Below, in pieces: positions 42,886 to 54,350 of a stretch of DNA of 64,000 nt. The position numbers and the translations under genes were made by a program. The DNA is taken from positions 1 to 64,000 of the forward strand of contig FMBT01000385.1 of assembly GCA_900095095.1 (NCBI GenBank). The letters run 5' to 3'. This DNA is from Fragilariopsis cylindrus CCMP1102 (taxonomy: Eukaryota > Bacillariophyta > Bacillariophyceae > Bacillariales > Bacillariaceae). How positions within the stretch are numbered: the first letter of the stretch is position 1; each line of letters begins with the position of its first letter. A model generated the notes under the pieces. It saw only the letters and a program-made list of their open reading frames with translations. It had not been told where the DNA came from and did not search any database.

Positions 42886-44267
42886 TTATATAGCTCGAAG
42901 CTCTGGATAATCAGCGATAATATCTCGTACACTAAGTGTTTCGGTACGTTCTTCTGGTGTCCACAAGATTTCAGCACTTTGTAAACAATCATCAACCTTG
43001 GAGTTAGCTGCAATTTTTTGTAATGCCTGTTCAACATCAGAAATACTATTAATCTTATTCAATTTAGTAGAATCACCATCAATATTTAGAATCAAAGTTA
43101 CTACCATCATCGTGGCCTTGGAGGCTGCTGTTATCGACGATGATTTCGAAGATGATGATGATCCATAGTCGACACCACCGTACTGACTAACAGTTTCACT
43201 TTCAAATTTACTTCTTTCCTGAATAGAACGATCATTAAATTCACGTGTTGCCTGGTTACTGTTTTTGAAATTTTTGTTTGAAGTAGTGGCCGATACGATT
43301 GACGAACGTCGACGAAGGATTTCTAATGCAACCTGACTTGATAAATTTTGTATCCCAACTCTAGAATCGGTCCGTGCTGTTTGTGATAACCGATCTAAAA
43401 CACTTAAAAGCGAATTCCGATCATCACGGTCGGGTACCTCAAGAGCAACACTAAGTTGAACAACCTCCGATCCTGAACCTAATGCAAATGATGACGATGA
43501 TGATGATGACCAACCACGTTCTAAGGTATCGACCGATGAAGATGACCATTCATCAGTGGTTGAACTTTTGAGGAATATTTGAGATACTGAAAATATAAAT
43601 CCTCCCACAAAAAGTAGGTCGAAGAAACTAGGTCCTCTCGCATACGAAAGTGCTCCCGCTCCTCCATACCCTAACCCACCACCATAACCATAACCATAAC
43701 CACCACCATAACCGATCATTGGACGGGAAACATAACCAGAAGAATAACCTCGAGAATAACCACTCGACCGTACGATGATGATGATCGTGGTGCAGATCTT
43801 GACATGGATGGACGTGGTGATGAAAAAGAACCACCCATCCGACCTCCCGACATCGCTGCATCAGCGTTATTTAGAGGCGCGAATGCAAGAGCAAATGCGG
43901 CTGCTGTTGCAGCTAATTGCATACTCGTTAATTTGATTCCACTCTTAACATCCTTGGTGTTGTTTTCAATGTTCTTAGTAGTAGTAGTACCACTACCACT
44001 ACTATTGGAACCAAATTTTCTTTTTAATATAGCGACCACATTGGTGTTATCGCTATCGTTGTATTCTTCTATCTTTTTGTCATGTTTGGCCATCATAACA
44101 ACAGGAGACGCCAAGGGCGTCATTATTTTAGTGGTGTCATGTACCGTTGAATAACGAATTTTAGTCGCCTGTAGTGTTGAAATTGGTGGCGCGAAGGCAG
44201 TGACACTTGTTGAGCCGACCGCAAGGTATGCGACGGCGATACCGGTATATACTGGAGAAGATCGCAT
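42886..44267 (-). CDS. DUF1517 / FLAP1-like plastid membrane protein, frameshifted
   Basis: Nuclear gene for a plastid protein of the DUF1517 family; the Arabidopsis member FLAP1 acts in acclimation to fluctuating light. The start (ATG 44267) gives a signal peptide and a TAFAPP plastid motif; then a second hydrophobic segment (ATAAAFALAFAP) follows, a thylakoid- or envelope-type signal. The family sequence then begins: AAMSGGRMGGSFSSPRPS, a Gly/Tyr run, FFDLLFVGGFIFSVSQIFL (membrane segment), and VVQLSVALEVPDRDDRNSLL onward to the C-terminus. The frame shifts by one base between about 43762 and 43775: before it the ORF runs on through non-family residues to a stop at 43716, after it the frame gives SGYSRGYSSGYVSRPMIGYG. 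Either a real lesion or an assembly error. No acceptable intron solves it. Confidence 0.85.
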
Positions 44268-45142
44268 TATGACTGATTATTTATTTTTTATCTGTATTTC
44301 AGTGGTATATTTTTTTCTTTTCATTAAAATGGATGAAAACTTTTTTTATGAGATCATTGGAATAGCACTTCAACTATATTGGTAGCAATACGACTGTCGT
44401 ATAATCGGAGTTTGATTGAAAATATAATGATTGCTGTCAATGTTGTGTTGATCGTGTTTGACCTTGCATTGCTGTTATCGATGTGTTGCAACTTATTTTT
44501 CTTGACATCAAGAATAAAAATGAATTCTATTCTTGACGCAAGTTTGAAATATTCCATTATTGTGGTGTGGGATTGAGTCATCCATAATCACGACTTAATC
44601 GTCTGTCCTCCAACCAAAAAATAGAAATTTACTAATATACAGTACAAGTAGATTATTTAATGCTGCTTTCCGCTACTGTACATACTATTATTACTGTACG
44701 GGTACTATCTACAAGGTCCAAGGTGGAAGCCAGTATGAAAAAAAGTACATAAAATTTTGTATGTGATAAAAAAATCTAGATAAGGTCTAAATTATTATTT
44801 ATTCGAATAAAGAATATTAAAGTATATAATTTAAGAAGCTGTGGAAACGAATATTAAGGAAAATGAATGATAGTGTGTGAGTTCTTATTTGAAAGCAAGA
44901 GTTAAAGAAACAACAGTTGAAATAATATGGAATTGAAAAAAGAACCGATCCGAATTTACCCCAAAATAGTCCACTGGCTCACGGGACGGGGCCTTTCATT
45001 GTCTCTGCATGCAATCGATACGACGGGGAAAGAATAGTGTTCTTCACGTCGATTCTTTTTTCTATTTCCATTTATTCATTTCGTACAATAATTAATCACA
45101 CACATAAAATAAACGTCGTTTTTCTTACCGTTATATAATGAC
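44268..45142. other. Intergenic, promoter of the DUF1517 gene
   Basis: 875 bp. Small ORFs on both strands (44354-44581, 44379-44576) overlap and have no recognisable features. Several TACAGTAC/TACTGTAC motifs at about 44637-44700. Confidence 0.5.
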
Positions 45143-46150
45143 TTAATGATCGTTCAAAGACGACAAGAAATCAAGTAGGTTACCCGTTTTCTTATCCGAT
45201 GAAATACTTTTAGCTTTTTTCTTCCTTTTTCGTGCACCAAATTGTTCTTCTCTTTTCTGCTCGAGGAGTGAAATAGATGGTGAGGACGACGACGACGACT
45301 TCGTTGTGGATGATGTCGCAATAGTTGCTGCTATTGCTGCCGACATCACAACTTGAGGAGGAGTTTTCTTCTTTCGATTATTGACTTGATATGATGGACG
45401 TGCCGGTGGTAGCGATACAAAATTATCAGCAAGGTTTCCATTCCCATCACTACTACTACCACCATTCAAGCTAATAATAGAGGATGTCATCTTCTTCTTG
45501 TAAGTAGGTGCTGCTACAATCGGACTGGTTGTCTTCAGTTGCTGCTGTAATAAACCCTTGAGATGGGTTTTATCACGACATCTACCGCAAGTTAATACCA
45601 AATGATTACGTACAACTGGACGATCCGTTGTACATGACTCATCATCTTGTAACAATACCAATCGATGTTGAAGTTCAGCCGTCGTAGTAGTAGAAACAGA
45701 ATCACCGCTGCTGGTATTTTGATTCGTATTAGCAACAAAAGAACGACGACGGTTATTTCGAATGTCTTGTGCTTGCATTTCTTCGGCACGTGCTACTCTT
45801 CTTCGTTTACGTTGTTTTCGGCGTCGCATAGAAGCTGATCCATTCTGGGACCGTTTTACTCTAAGATTCGTTCCTTTCCATCCAGGATGAAGAAGATATC
45901 CACATCCTTGACATGCGTAGACAACGGTATCATCAACATCAGTAACAGTTGTTGAAGTCGACGCGTCGTTGTTTGGAGGAGAAGTAGTACACCAAACACG
46001 ATCAAGGACGTGTTGTGTCACCTGCCATGGTATTTCGGTATCGGTATTAGATGATTCTGCCAAACTAAGGATAGTTTGATGATATGAATTTGTTAACCGT
46101 GACACGTTGGCGTGTGAGGAGTTATTTCGTGTCGACGACAAGAACGACAT
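45143..46150 (-). CDS. Zinc-ribbon protein, Rpr2/Rpp21/Snm1-like (putative RNase P/MRP subunit)
   Basis: 335 residues from ATG 46150. A helical N-terminus (about 1-60) is followed by a split zinc ribbon: YACQGCGYLLHPGWKGTNLR (about 80-99) and LVLTCGRCRDKTHLKGLL (about 190-208), with basic RKRRR stretches and Ser/Thr linkers between. C-x2-C-x-x-L-L-x-P-G then later C-x2-C matches the Rpr2/Rpp21/Snm1 fold found in RNase P and RNase MRP. The tail is Ser/Lys-rich, with an NLS-like ARKRKKKAKS near 315-325, which fits a nuclear or nucleolar protein. It is longer than human Rpp21 (about 154 aa) because of low-complexity insertions. Other zinc ribbons cannot be excluded. Confidence 0.6.
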   Translation of the reverse strand: MSFLSSTRNNSSHANVSRLTNSYHQTILSLAESSNTDTEIPWQVTQHVLDRVWCTTSPPNNDASTSTTVTDVDDTVVYACQGCGYLLHPGWKGTNLRVKRSQNGSASMRRRKQRKRRRVARAEEMQAQDIRNNRRRSFVANTNQNTSSGDSVSTTTTAELQHRLVLLQDDESCTTDRPVVRNHLVLTCGRCRDKTHLKGLLQQQLKTTSPIVAAPTYKKKMTSSIISLNGGSSSDGNGNLADNFVSLPPARPSYQVNNRKKKTPPQVVMSAAIAATIATSSTTKSSSSSSPSISLLEQKREEQFGARKRKKKAKSISSDKKTGNLLDFLSSLNDH

Positions 46151-47140
46151 GAAGTGATGCTACCAGATCATTGTAATGAATGATCGATGTTTTGATCATA
46201 CATTACTGTACATTCGAGAAGTAATGGTAAACATCATGAAATGAATTTTATGTCTCTATGGTTAATACACTAATCGAGTCGGAGCAACAACGTGAAAAGA
46301 AGTATTTTCCTGTTCCATACACTGTACATTGTACAGTATGCGCTCGATAAGAAATACACATTTAAGAAATACACGCTTTATAAGAAATACACCAGATCGG
46401 TTTTCGCGGGATAGCCCGTGTAGTGATTGATGGGTCGTACCGAAAATCATAAGAAACACACTCTCTATAAGAAACACACCAAGTCGGTAAATTAAGAGTG
46501 TATTTCTTATCGAGCGCTTACTGTCTACCAAAGTTAGTTTACGGGTAAATTGTACGAGATGTGAGGCTCTCGATCATTTCAATTTTATCGATGTAAGGCA
46601 AAAAAATGAATGGTTGCTAGAAAAGGCACTGAGGTAACCCTTAATATTGCGCGAAAATAAATTATGCGCGAAAATGTCAGCTGAGACATTTCTTGGATGC
46701 TTTGAATACTGTTTTCAATACTTTTCGGTAATTAATTTCGTCGAATAAAATATTAATATTGAATGTATATTTTCTTAGTAACTTACTGTACAAGTATCAT
46801 GTAACGTTATGTAAATCATACGGTAGTGTTTTGAGTGTTCTTTGAAAATACTTTCTGGTGAATTGCTGTAGATGATTTTGAAGCTATTATTTGTTTGATA
46901 GCGACGACAACAGATTGGGAGATAAGTACTAGTGAACAATAGCAACGACGAGAGCAAAGCCGAACCGCTTTCGATAGAATCAACAATATCATTTGTGTTC
47001 TTAGAAAACTTTTTCTAGTGTCTATTCCTTTTTTAAGCTCGTAGTTTGTAGTTTGTTTGATAAGCGACGAGCGACCAGGACAACAATCGAACAACGACGA
47101 CAACAACAACAACAATTTAGGAAAATCAACAAACAACATC
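46151..47140. promoter_or_regulatory. Divergent intergenic region with a transposable element
   Basis: 990 bp between divergent start codons. It contains a 190-bp pogo-like non-autonomous element (46334-46523). Little else is identifiable; small ORFs on both strands are not credible. The first in-frame codon of the coiled-coil ORF upstream of 47141 is a TTG at 47057, so the ATG at 47141 is preferred. Confidence 0.45.
46334..46523. mobile_element. Non-autonomous pogo/mariner-like element (MITE)
   Basis: 190 bp with 26-bp terminal inverted repeats (46334-46359 and 46498-46523), one mismatch. They begin CAGT(A)...CTCGATAAGAAATACAC, which is close in form to the pogo/Tigger family ends (CAGT...CTCG). 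Subterminal copies of TAAGAAA(T/C)ACAC occur at both sides. The expected TA duplication is TA on the left; on the right it reads TC and may have mutated. There is no transposase ORF, so it depends on an autonomous relative elsewhere. Confidence 0.8.
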
Positions 47141-50100
47141 ATGAACGAGTCCAAAGACGATCACAATGATTATGATAATCCTGAACAGGTGAGATATCAG
47201 CGACAAGCATACATCTTGCAAGATATAAATAGTGATCTGCAACAACGAATACATAGTCTAGAAATTGCGTTTCGAGACCACGGTTTCGATAAGGATGGGA
47301 AGCAGATATTAATAGCAGCTAAGAACAGCAAGAACTGTGATGACGACGTCGGAGTGGAAATGATGTCAATGATGGGTATGGACGCAGAAAAACCAACAGT
47401 ACTTTGTAAATATTTTGAATACAAAGTCGTCGAATTGCAAGAAGATTATGAAAAAATTGAATTTGAATGCGATGAACTCCGAGAGATCGTTCGTACTTTG
47501 ACACATCAACAAAGGAACGATACTACTGGGCGAACATCTAAAGAGATGATTAGCCCACAGGAGAAAATTGCTGTCAAAAACCTAAAAAATTTACAACATG
47601 ATACTACTTTGTTGAAGGAGAAGGAAGAAGAGACGCACAAAATAATGAAAGAACAAATTGAAAAACTACAGCAACAGTTGAAGGATGTCGTGATCGACGA
47701 ATCGTCGGAAAAAGAAACACTAAGAAAGGAAATGGAAGAACAAATTGAAAAACTACAGCAACAGTTGAAGGACGCCGTGATCGACGAAGCGTTGGAAAAT
47801 CATCTACTCCAACAGCAGTTGAAGGATGTAATCAATGAATCGTCGAAAAAAGAACTCCTCCTGCAGCAGGAGGTCGATGAGTTAGAAAAAAATTTAGTAG
47901 AAGAAATAATGCGAAACAATAGTGTTCGTGTCAATAAACTCGAGAGAGACCTAGTAGATGCAAATAATACAGAGAAGAACAAGAGCAAAGAAGATCGACT
48001 AGATGATATTATTGTTGAACTAGAGAAGGAGGCTCAAACGACTGCGCAGAAGAGTGAGAACAAATGTGAGCAGCTCACTAATCGTATTCTTGAACTCGAG
48101 AAGGAACTTGATGTGACTGCAAAAGAGAACGAGACTTTGAAGGAAAGTATCACTACTAGTACTAGTACAATTGCCGAAATAGAAACCAAGAATCATTCCG
48201 ACGACCATGAGAGTATTCAACAGAAAAAAGAAATGGAAATCAAGACTCTCAGTGATAGATGCACGACTCTAGAAATGGAATTGCAAGATTCTAAGAACGA
48301 CAACGAAAGAATTGATTCCTTAGGAGAAGTGGAAAAAGAATCCCTTGTAGAGATAATTGATGATCAAAGAAAAAAGATATATACTCTTGAAGAGGAATGT
48401 TCGACGCTGAAACATGATCAGAGTATTCAACAGAAAAAAGAAATGGAAATCAAGACTCTCAGTGATAGATGCACGACACTAGAAATGGAATTACAGGATT
48501 CTAAGAACAACAACGAAAGAGCTGATTCCTTTGGAGAAGTGGAAAAAGAATCTCTTGTAGAGACAATTGATGATGAAAGAAAAAAGATAAATATTCTTGA
48601 AGAGGAATGTTCGACGCTGAAACATGATCATGAGGTATATATAAATGAAAATATAGAATTGTCCTTGCAGAATGAAAGCTTGATATCGGCGTCTGTAGCG
48701 GTAAAGGAGAATAATGATCAAGAATTATCATCTCTGACTTGTCGTGTTGCGGAGCTCGAACAGGAGATTGAGTTAGTTGCTAAAGAAAATGAAGAATTGT
48801 CTTTACAGAATGAACAGTACCATAGTAGAGAGGGCTCCAGAAAAGCTAACATTCATGAGTACGAAAAAGGAATCGCAATTCTGGATGATGATGACGATAA
48901 TGATAGTGAATTCAGGAACAGCACCATGTCGGCGAGGATCCAGAAGAAGCTGACAGTCGCCATCGTGAAAAAGAAATCGAAATATTTGATGATGACGACG
49001 ATGATAGTGATAGTGGTGATGATAATGATAATATAAGAAAGGATCAGTATCACGTCGGAGAGGATCCAGAGGAGGCTGACAGTCACCATCGTGAAAATGA
49101 AATCGAAATGTTGGATAATGACAACGATGATAGTGAAAGTGATAGTGGTGAGGAGGATGAAGATGATGATGATGGCGATGACGATGAAAGAAAGGAACAG
49201 TATCACGTCGGAGAGGATCCAAAAGAAGCTGACAGTCACCATCGTGATAAAGGAATCGAAATCTTGGATGATGATGATGATGATGATGATGAGGAGGAGG
49301 AGGATGATCGAACAGAGGGAAGCTTGCCATTGGCGCCTGTAGCGGAGAATAAGGATAAAGAAATATCTCTGATCTGTCGTGTTGCTGAGCTCGAACAGGA
49401 GATTGAGTTAATCACTAAGAAAAATAAAGAATTATCCTTCGAGCATGAAAGCTTGAGATTGGCGTCTGTAACTGTAACGGAGAATAAGGATAAAGAAATA
49501 TCTCTGTCTTGTTGTCGTGTTGCAGAACTCGAACAGGAAATTGCGTCCATTGCAATGACGAATGCTAAAGAACAAGAACATTTTATAAATCATGTTGCAG
49601 ATCTTAATAAAACACTTGAATTGATTGCAAAGAGGAATGAGAGCCATTCATCTGAGATTGAACTGAACGAGGCACAGAACATGAAATCGGAACACGCCGA
49701 ACAAGTACAAGAATCTTTGCATGATCGTATTGTCGAGCTTGAGCAACAACTTGGGTCAATTATAGAGAAGAACGCAGACCTTAATAAAACACTTGAATTG
49801 ATTGCAAAGAGGAATGAGAGCCATTCATCTGAGATTGAACTGAACGAGGCACAGAACATGAAATCGGAACACGCCGAACAAGTACAAGAATCTTTGCATG
49901 ATCGTATTGTCGAGCTTGAGCAACAGCTTGAGTCAATTGTAGAGGAGAACCGGAAAGAGCAAGACTCTGCAATGAGCCATGTTGCAAATGTTTTTAAGGA
50001 GCTTGAGCTACGTACAAATAAAATCGAGAGCCTATCATCTGAAATCGAATTGTACGAGGCAGATAAGATAAGGAAAGGACAAGAACAAGAATCTTTGACT

Positions 50101-51510
50101 AGTCGTATTATCGAGCTTGTGCAGGAAAAGAAGAATAGTACAGAACAGGACGACCTTTTACATCAGCTAGCTGCTCTTGAAAATGATTTGGATTCTGCCA
50201 ATGCAACCAGCGTATCTCTCTCTTCTAGGATCAAATCGTACGAGAAAGAAAAGAATGGATTCGAATCAAAAATAGATCGTTTAATACAGCAAGTAGCTGC
50301 GCTTGAGGAGGATTTGGAGTCATATGAGGAGGAAAAGAATGGATTCGAATCAGAGATAGATCACCTAACGCAGCAAGTAGAGGATCAAGTAGAGGATTTG
50401 GAATCATACGAGGAAGGGAAGGATGAATTCGAATCAGAAATAGATCGCTTAGTACAGCAAGTAGCTGCTCTCGAAAATGATTTGGAATCGGCAAATGCTT
50501 CAAAAATCAAATCATACGAGGAAGAGAAGGAGGAATTTGAATCGACTGTAGAGAAGAATAGAACAGAACTAGATTGCTTAATACAGCAAGTAGCTGCTCT
50601 CGAAAATGATCTGGAATCAGCGAATGCTTCTAAGATCAAAGCATACGAGGAAGAGAAGGAGAAACTTGAATTGACTGTAGAGAAGAGTAGAACAGAACTA
50701 GATCGCTTAATGAAGCAATCAGTTGCATATGAGGAAGTAAAGGGAGAGCATGAGCTACTTATCGATCGTGTTTCGAATCTCGAAAACGAACTGAAATCGT
50801 CTCTAGAACAAAACGATCAGCTTTCAACTGATATCGAGTCCTTGAAGACGTTAAAAGAGGAGAATAGAAATGTTACCGAGTGTGTCTCGCATCTCACTCA
50901 ATGCAATTCTCGGCTAAATGAAGAGCTTCGTTTGTCTGTACAGAATAATGCGGTACTTACCTCTGAAATGCAAGCTCATGAGGCCAAGTGTGGTTCAATG
51001 CAAAAACGTACGGACCTCACGCAGGAGAAAAATGTGGATAGCATTGATGTGAGTACTGACGATGACGTCCTTACTTTGGAAAGTGAATCTATGAATACCG
51101 AGAATTTGAGTACAACGGAAGACTCGAAGATTGGAAAGTCGGAGGAAGTTTCTCACAATCATATCGCAGACGGAGACATTGACTCGCAAAATAAATTGGT
51201 AGAAAAGTACCTTTACCCGTTGGTTGGTAAAGCCGAAGCTGAACTTCACGAGGCGATTCCAGACGATATCGTCCAAGGGATATACGACAGTCTGTTTCTG
51301 GTACTTCATGTCGAAGGAGAATCTATTTCCGTTCTCGATTGGGAAGAGTTTGAGTCAATACTGGAGGACGTTTGTCAAGAATACGATGAGGAGACATGGT
51401 TTCAGATTCAAGAGGCCTTTTTCGCTGCATGGGAGCAGCTAGAAGAGTCAAACAAGTCGTTGCTTGAGCAATCTGAGAGCTGGTGTGACTTTGACACAAC
51501 GACACAGTAG
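47141..51510 (+). CDS. Giant coiled-coil protein with acidic tandem repeats, frameshifted
   Basis: About 1456 residues if a one-base frameshift near 48907-48916 is bridged. Nearly the whole protein is a heptad-type coiled coil rich in Glu, Lys and Leu. Internal repeats: a 70-codon direct repeat (48211-48420 and 48421-48630); four acidic units starting at 48812, 48916, 49042 and 49195 with the pattern (E/D)Q(Y/H)H..., GEDP(K/E)EAD and IEI(L/F)DDDD; and a 59-codon repeat (from 49597 and 49774). Units 2-4 are spaced by whole codons (126 and 153 bp) but units 1 and 2 by 104 bp, so one base is missing there. Residues after about 51180 leave the coiled coil and form a compact acidic/aromatic tail (LVEKYLYPLVGKAE... 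DWEEFESILEDVCQEYDEE), which I do not recognise. A cytoskeletal, golgin-like or centrosomal role is possible but not shown. Confidence 0.78.
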
Positions 51511-51738
51511 AGAAACTTTTACGTAACGACGATAGTAAGAAACTTATTTAAGGTCAACTTTGAACAGTGTCGATTTGAAACTGTGTCAAGAAATTAGGGA
51601 ATTTTTTTTGGCTGCGGAAGTACTTTTACTTAATCTGACATAAAATGATAGACAGAGAAATAATTATAAAGATATTATTTAAAATAAGATGATTTCCGGA
51701 AAAGGCCCATTATTAAGAAGGCACAACAGCATGTAAGA
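51511..51738. other. Convergent 3' flanks
   Basis: 228 bp separate the end of the coiled-coil gene and the end of the PRPP synthetase gene. No further feature. Confidence 0.4.
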
Positions 51739-53620
51739 TTAGTTCTCACTGTCGTAACGTTCCGCGATAGCTTCGTCTAGATTAAGAATACCAGAAACCG
51801 ATTCGTTATGAAACGACCGTGCAATTGCTTCAGCGAGGAGAGGGGCGACGTTAAGCTGTCTGATATTAGCGGGGAGTGTTCCGTCATTCATGACCGAGTT
51901 GGAAATTAATAGATAATCCAGGTCTTTCATATTACCAATTCGTTCTCGTGCCCTGCACAATTCTTTAGGGCCAAACACTCCATGAGTCGCCCAGGCATGA
52001 ATTGATTCCGCTCCTAAATCAGCTAATTTTTCAACGTTACTTTCAAGTGTCGTTCCTGTATTGACAAGATCATCGACGATAATGCATTTCCGTCCCTTGA
52101 CATTCCCAACAACTTGTGGTGTGTATTTCGTTTCACCCCGACTTTGACGATTCTTAGTAATGAATGCTAATTCGGTATTTTTACCACTAAGTCGTTGAAG
52201 GACGGTGCGGAAGATTGCAGCTCGATTGACTTGTCCCTCGTGAGACGCAACGACGGTTATGTTCGAATCGGCGTCTCCAAATTCTTCGTTAAAGTATGCC
52301 GCAGCCACTGGAACTGGCATTAAATTTTCCACCGGTACAGATGGTTGGAAGAATCCTCGAAGGGAGTCATTGTGTAAGTCCAAACACATTACGTGGTCCA
52401 CTCCCATTTCTTGGTACATCTACGTCATTTTAAAAAAGAGCAAGATATTATCAAACAAACAAACAAACAAACAAGTGAGATTTCCAAAGACAAAAACGGT
52501 AGAAAAAATTGAGCATCACAAAAATCGTACTCCAATTTACTTGATTGCGCACACTTACAATGGCAACATCGGAGGCAGCAATTGGTTCTCTTCCAAATTG
52601 TTGATCTTGACGTGAATATCCATAATAGGGGATAACAGCTGTAATAGATTTGACACTAGATCGGCGTAATGTTGAGATCATAAATGCTAGTTCTAATACT
52701 GCATCATCACTAGATGTAGAACAAATCAAATATATATGTTTCCCCCGAACGGAATCACCAATTTCTACACTAGTTTCACCATCGTTATATTTACCAACAT
52801 TCATCCGGTTCAAATCACATCCAAGTAAGTGTGCAATATCACCACCTAATGCCTCCGAACTCGGTCCGGCCAACAGAACAAATTTACTTTTTTTCTTCGA
52901 TTTGATTTTTGGTGTCTTGTAGAAATACATTTTCTTCGTTACGACACAATCAGAATTGGGAAGATCACCAGCGTTCGTTAAACTTGTTTCCATAATTGTA
53001 CTGATTTTTTTGGTGGAAGATGATGAGGATGATGATTTATCATTTTTTTCAGACGTTGACTTTGATGTAGACAAAACAGCAAGAGGGGGTGGTGCTACTT
53101 GTGTGGGATCTTGATAGTTTCCTTCTTCATTTCTTGATTCTTCTTCTTCTTCTCCTTCTCCGTTGGTACAATTCTCAAATGCTCTAATACCTCTACTAAA
53201 TTCGGAAGAATCATCCGTAATTTCCTCTTTGGGACGATTGTAAGGTATCGTCGATAGAAATACAGTAGTATCGTGTTCCATCTTATCGGATGGTGGTCCA
53301 CTACCGGCAATAGAATCTGAGCTACTACCAAAGTCCGGGAGTTCTCCTCCTATTTGCTCACAGTCAGTGATCGATGTTGCAGCAACAATAACTGAAGCAC
53401 TTGTCACTGCCATCAAAATCTTCATCATCGTAGCGGATGCTGAATCTATTTTTTGTTCGCTACAGGAAGCGGACAAAGACGAAAGACTTCGAAGTTGTTG
53501 TTGTTGTTGAGAACCGGATAATGGGAACCTCCTCCTCATCGTTGTATTTGCAGTTGTCCTCCTCGCCCTCAAACGCCTCGAGAGGCTGATTGCCGACGAC
53601 GACCCTCGTCTGGAAATCAT
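51739..53620 (-). CDS. PRPS: Ribose-phosphate pyrophosphokinase (PRPP synthetase), two exons
   Basis: Makes 5-phosphoribosyl 1-pyrophosphate from ribose 5-phosphate and ATP, the entry to nucleotide, histidine and NAD synthesis. Exons 52559-53620 and 51739-52419 join at [24 protein letters not shown] in phase 0 (GTAAGT...ACGTAG), giving 580 residues. The catalytic core starts at about residue 230: [50 protein letters not shown] and the PRPP-binding loop [15 protein letters not shown]. The ~230-residue N-terminal extension begins like a mitochondrial presequence ([20 protein letters not shown]) and contains a hydrophobic segment ([19 protein letters not shown]), then an acidic Ser-rich part, so targeting to an organelle membrane is likely. 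The ATG at 53620 is used; upstream in-frame sequence has only GTG. Confidence 0.93.
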
Positions 53621-54044
53621 TGAAAATATGAACGTAGATATTTTTGTGGGAAACGGAATAAAATATCTCTTCTTTGATGTGCCGACAATCACAATGTGGA
53701 TAGAATATAGTAAGTGTTGTTGTACTAGTATGTTGTTGTGAAGTACTTGGTGTTAATTGCTAGCTACTTGAAGTACAGTAGTAGAAATAAGAAATAAACA
53801 ATTACTAAACGTAGCGAGAATAATCACGTCCATCCATCGATCCTTTTCTGATCAATCTATTATTGTTTTGCGCGCGCGACGACGGTTTGTTGAATTATGA
53901 TACCACACTCGTACTATTTTGAGTCACTAGTATTTGCTTTGCTATGATAGTAATATTATGATTAAGTCCTGAAAAATTTATTAACTTGATTGATTATATA
54001 TACATATTGATTTGATTACACTCTTTAAACTAGGTTTATAAATA

Positions 54045-54350
54045 AGTATGAGCAAATCGATATCTCTATTAATATTGCTATTGCAATATAACTGTTGCTC
54101 AAACACAAAAGTTGTTATTAACACACTTGTTTAATTAGTCTATGGTTATTGCAATTCATCAACAATAAAAGATAGAGATAGTTCATTTCTCGTAATCAAG
54201 GTATTCTACTCATTTCTTTGTATTTTAGTATTTGTGTTTTTAGTATTGCGTTACATGGTAACTTCATATACAACTTTGTCCGTAACATCACTTTGCCTAA
54301 TACATATATATTAGCGGTTCAGAGGACACTTCTCTTGTTTGTGCTTCAAC
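54045..54350 (-). repeat. Dispersed repeat, copy B (inverted)
   Basis: Reverse complement resembles 32612-32905; the best-matched block, AGTCTATGGTTATTGCAATT on the + strand (about 54138-54157), aligns with about 32792-32811. Possibly an old transposon fragment; no class can be given. Confidence 0.72.

Noticed and set aside
43716-43790. Short intron bridging the two DUF1517 frames
   Set aside because: The only GT/AG pairs nearby would define introns of about 11-25 bases and do not restore the family sequence.
46332-46525. Perfect TA target-site duplication for the MITE
   Set aside because: Left flank is TA but the right reads TC; the duplication is at best degenerate.
48800-48916. Intron ending TTCAG at 48915 to explain the frame change in the coiled-coil gene
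   Set aside because: The sequence before it is a recognisable copy of the acidic repeat and so is coding; no GT donor gives a plausible intron without removing it.
48803-49330. His/Pro-rich ORF opposite the acidic repeats
   Set aside because: Antisense of GAT/GAC-rich acidic repeats; not independent coding.
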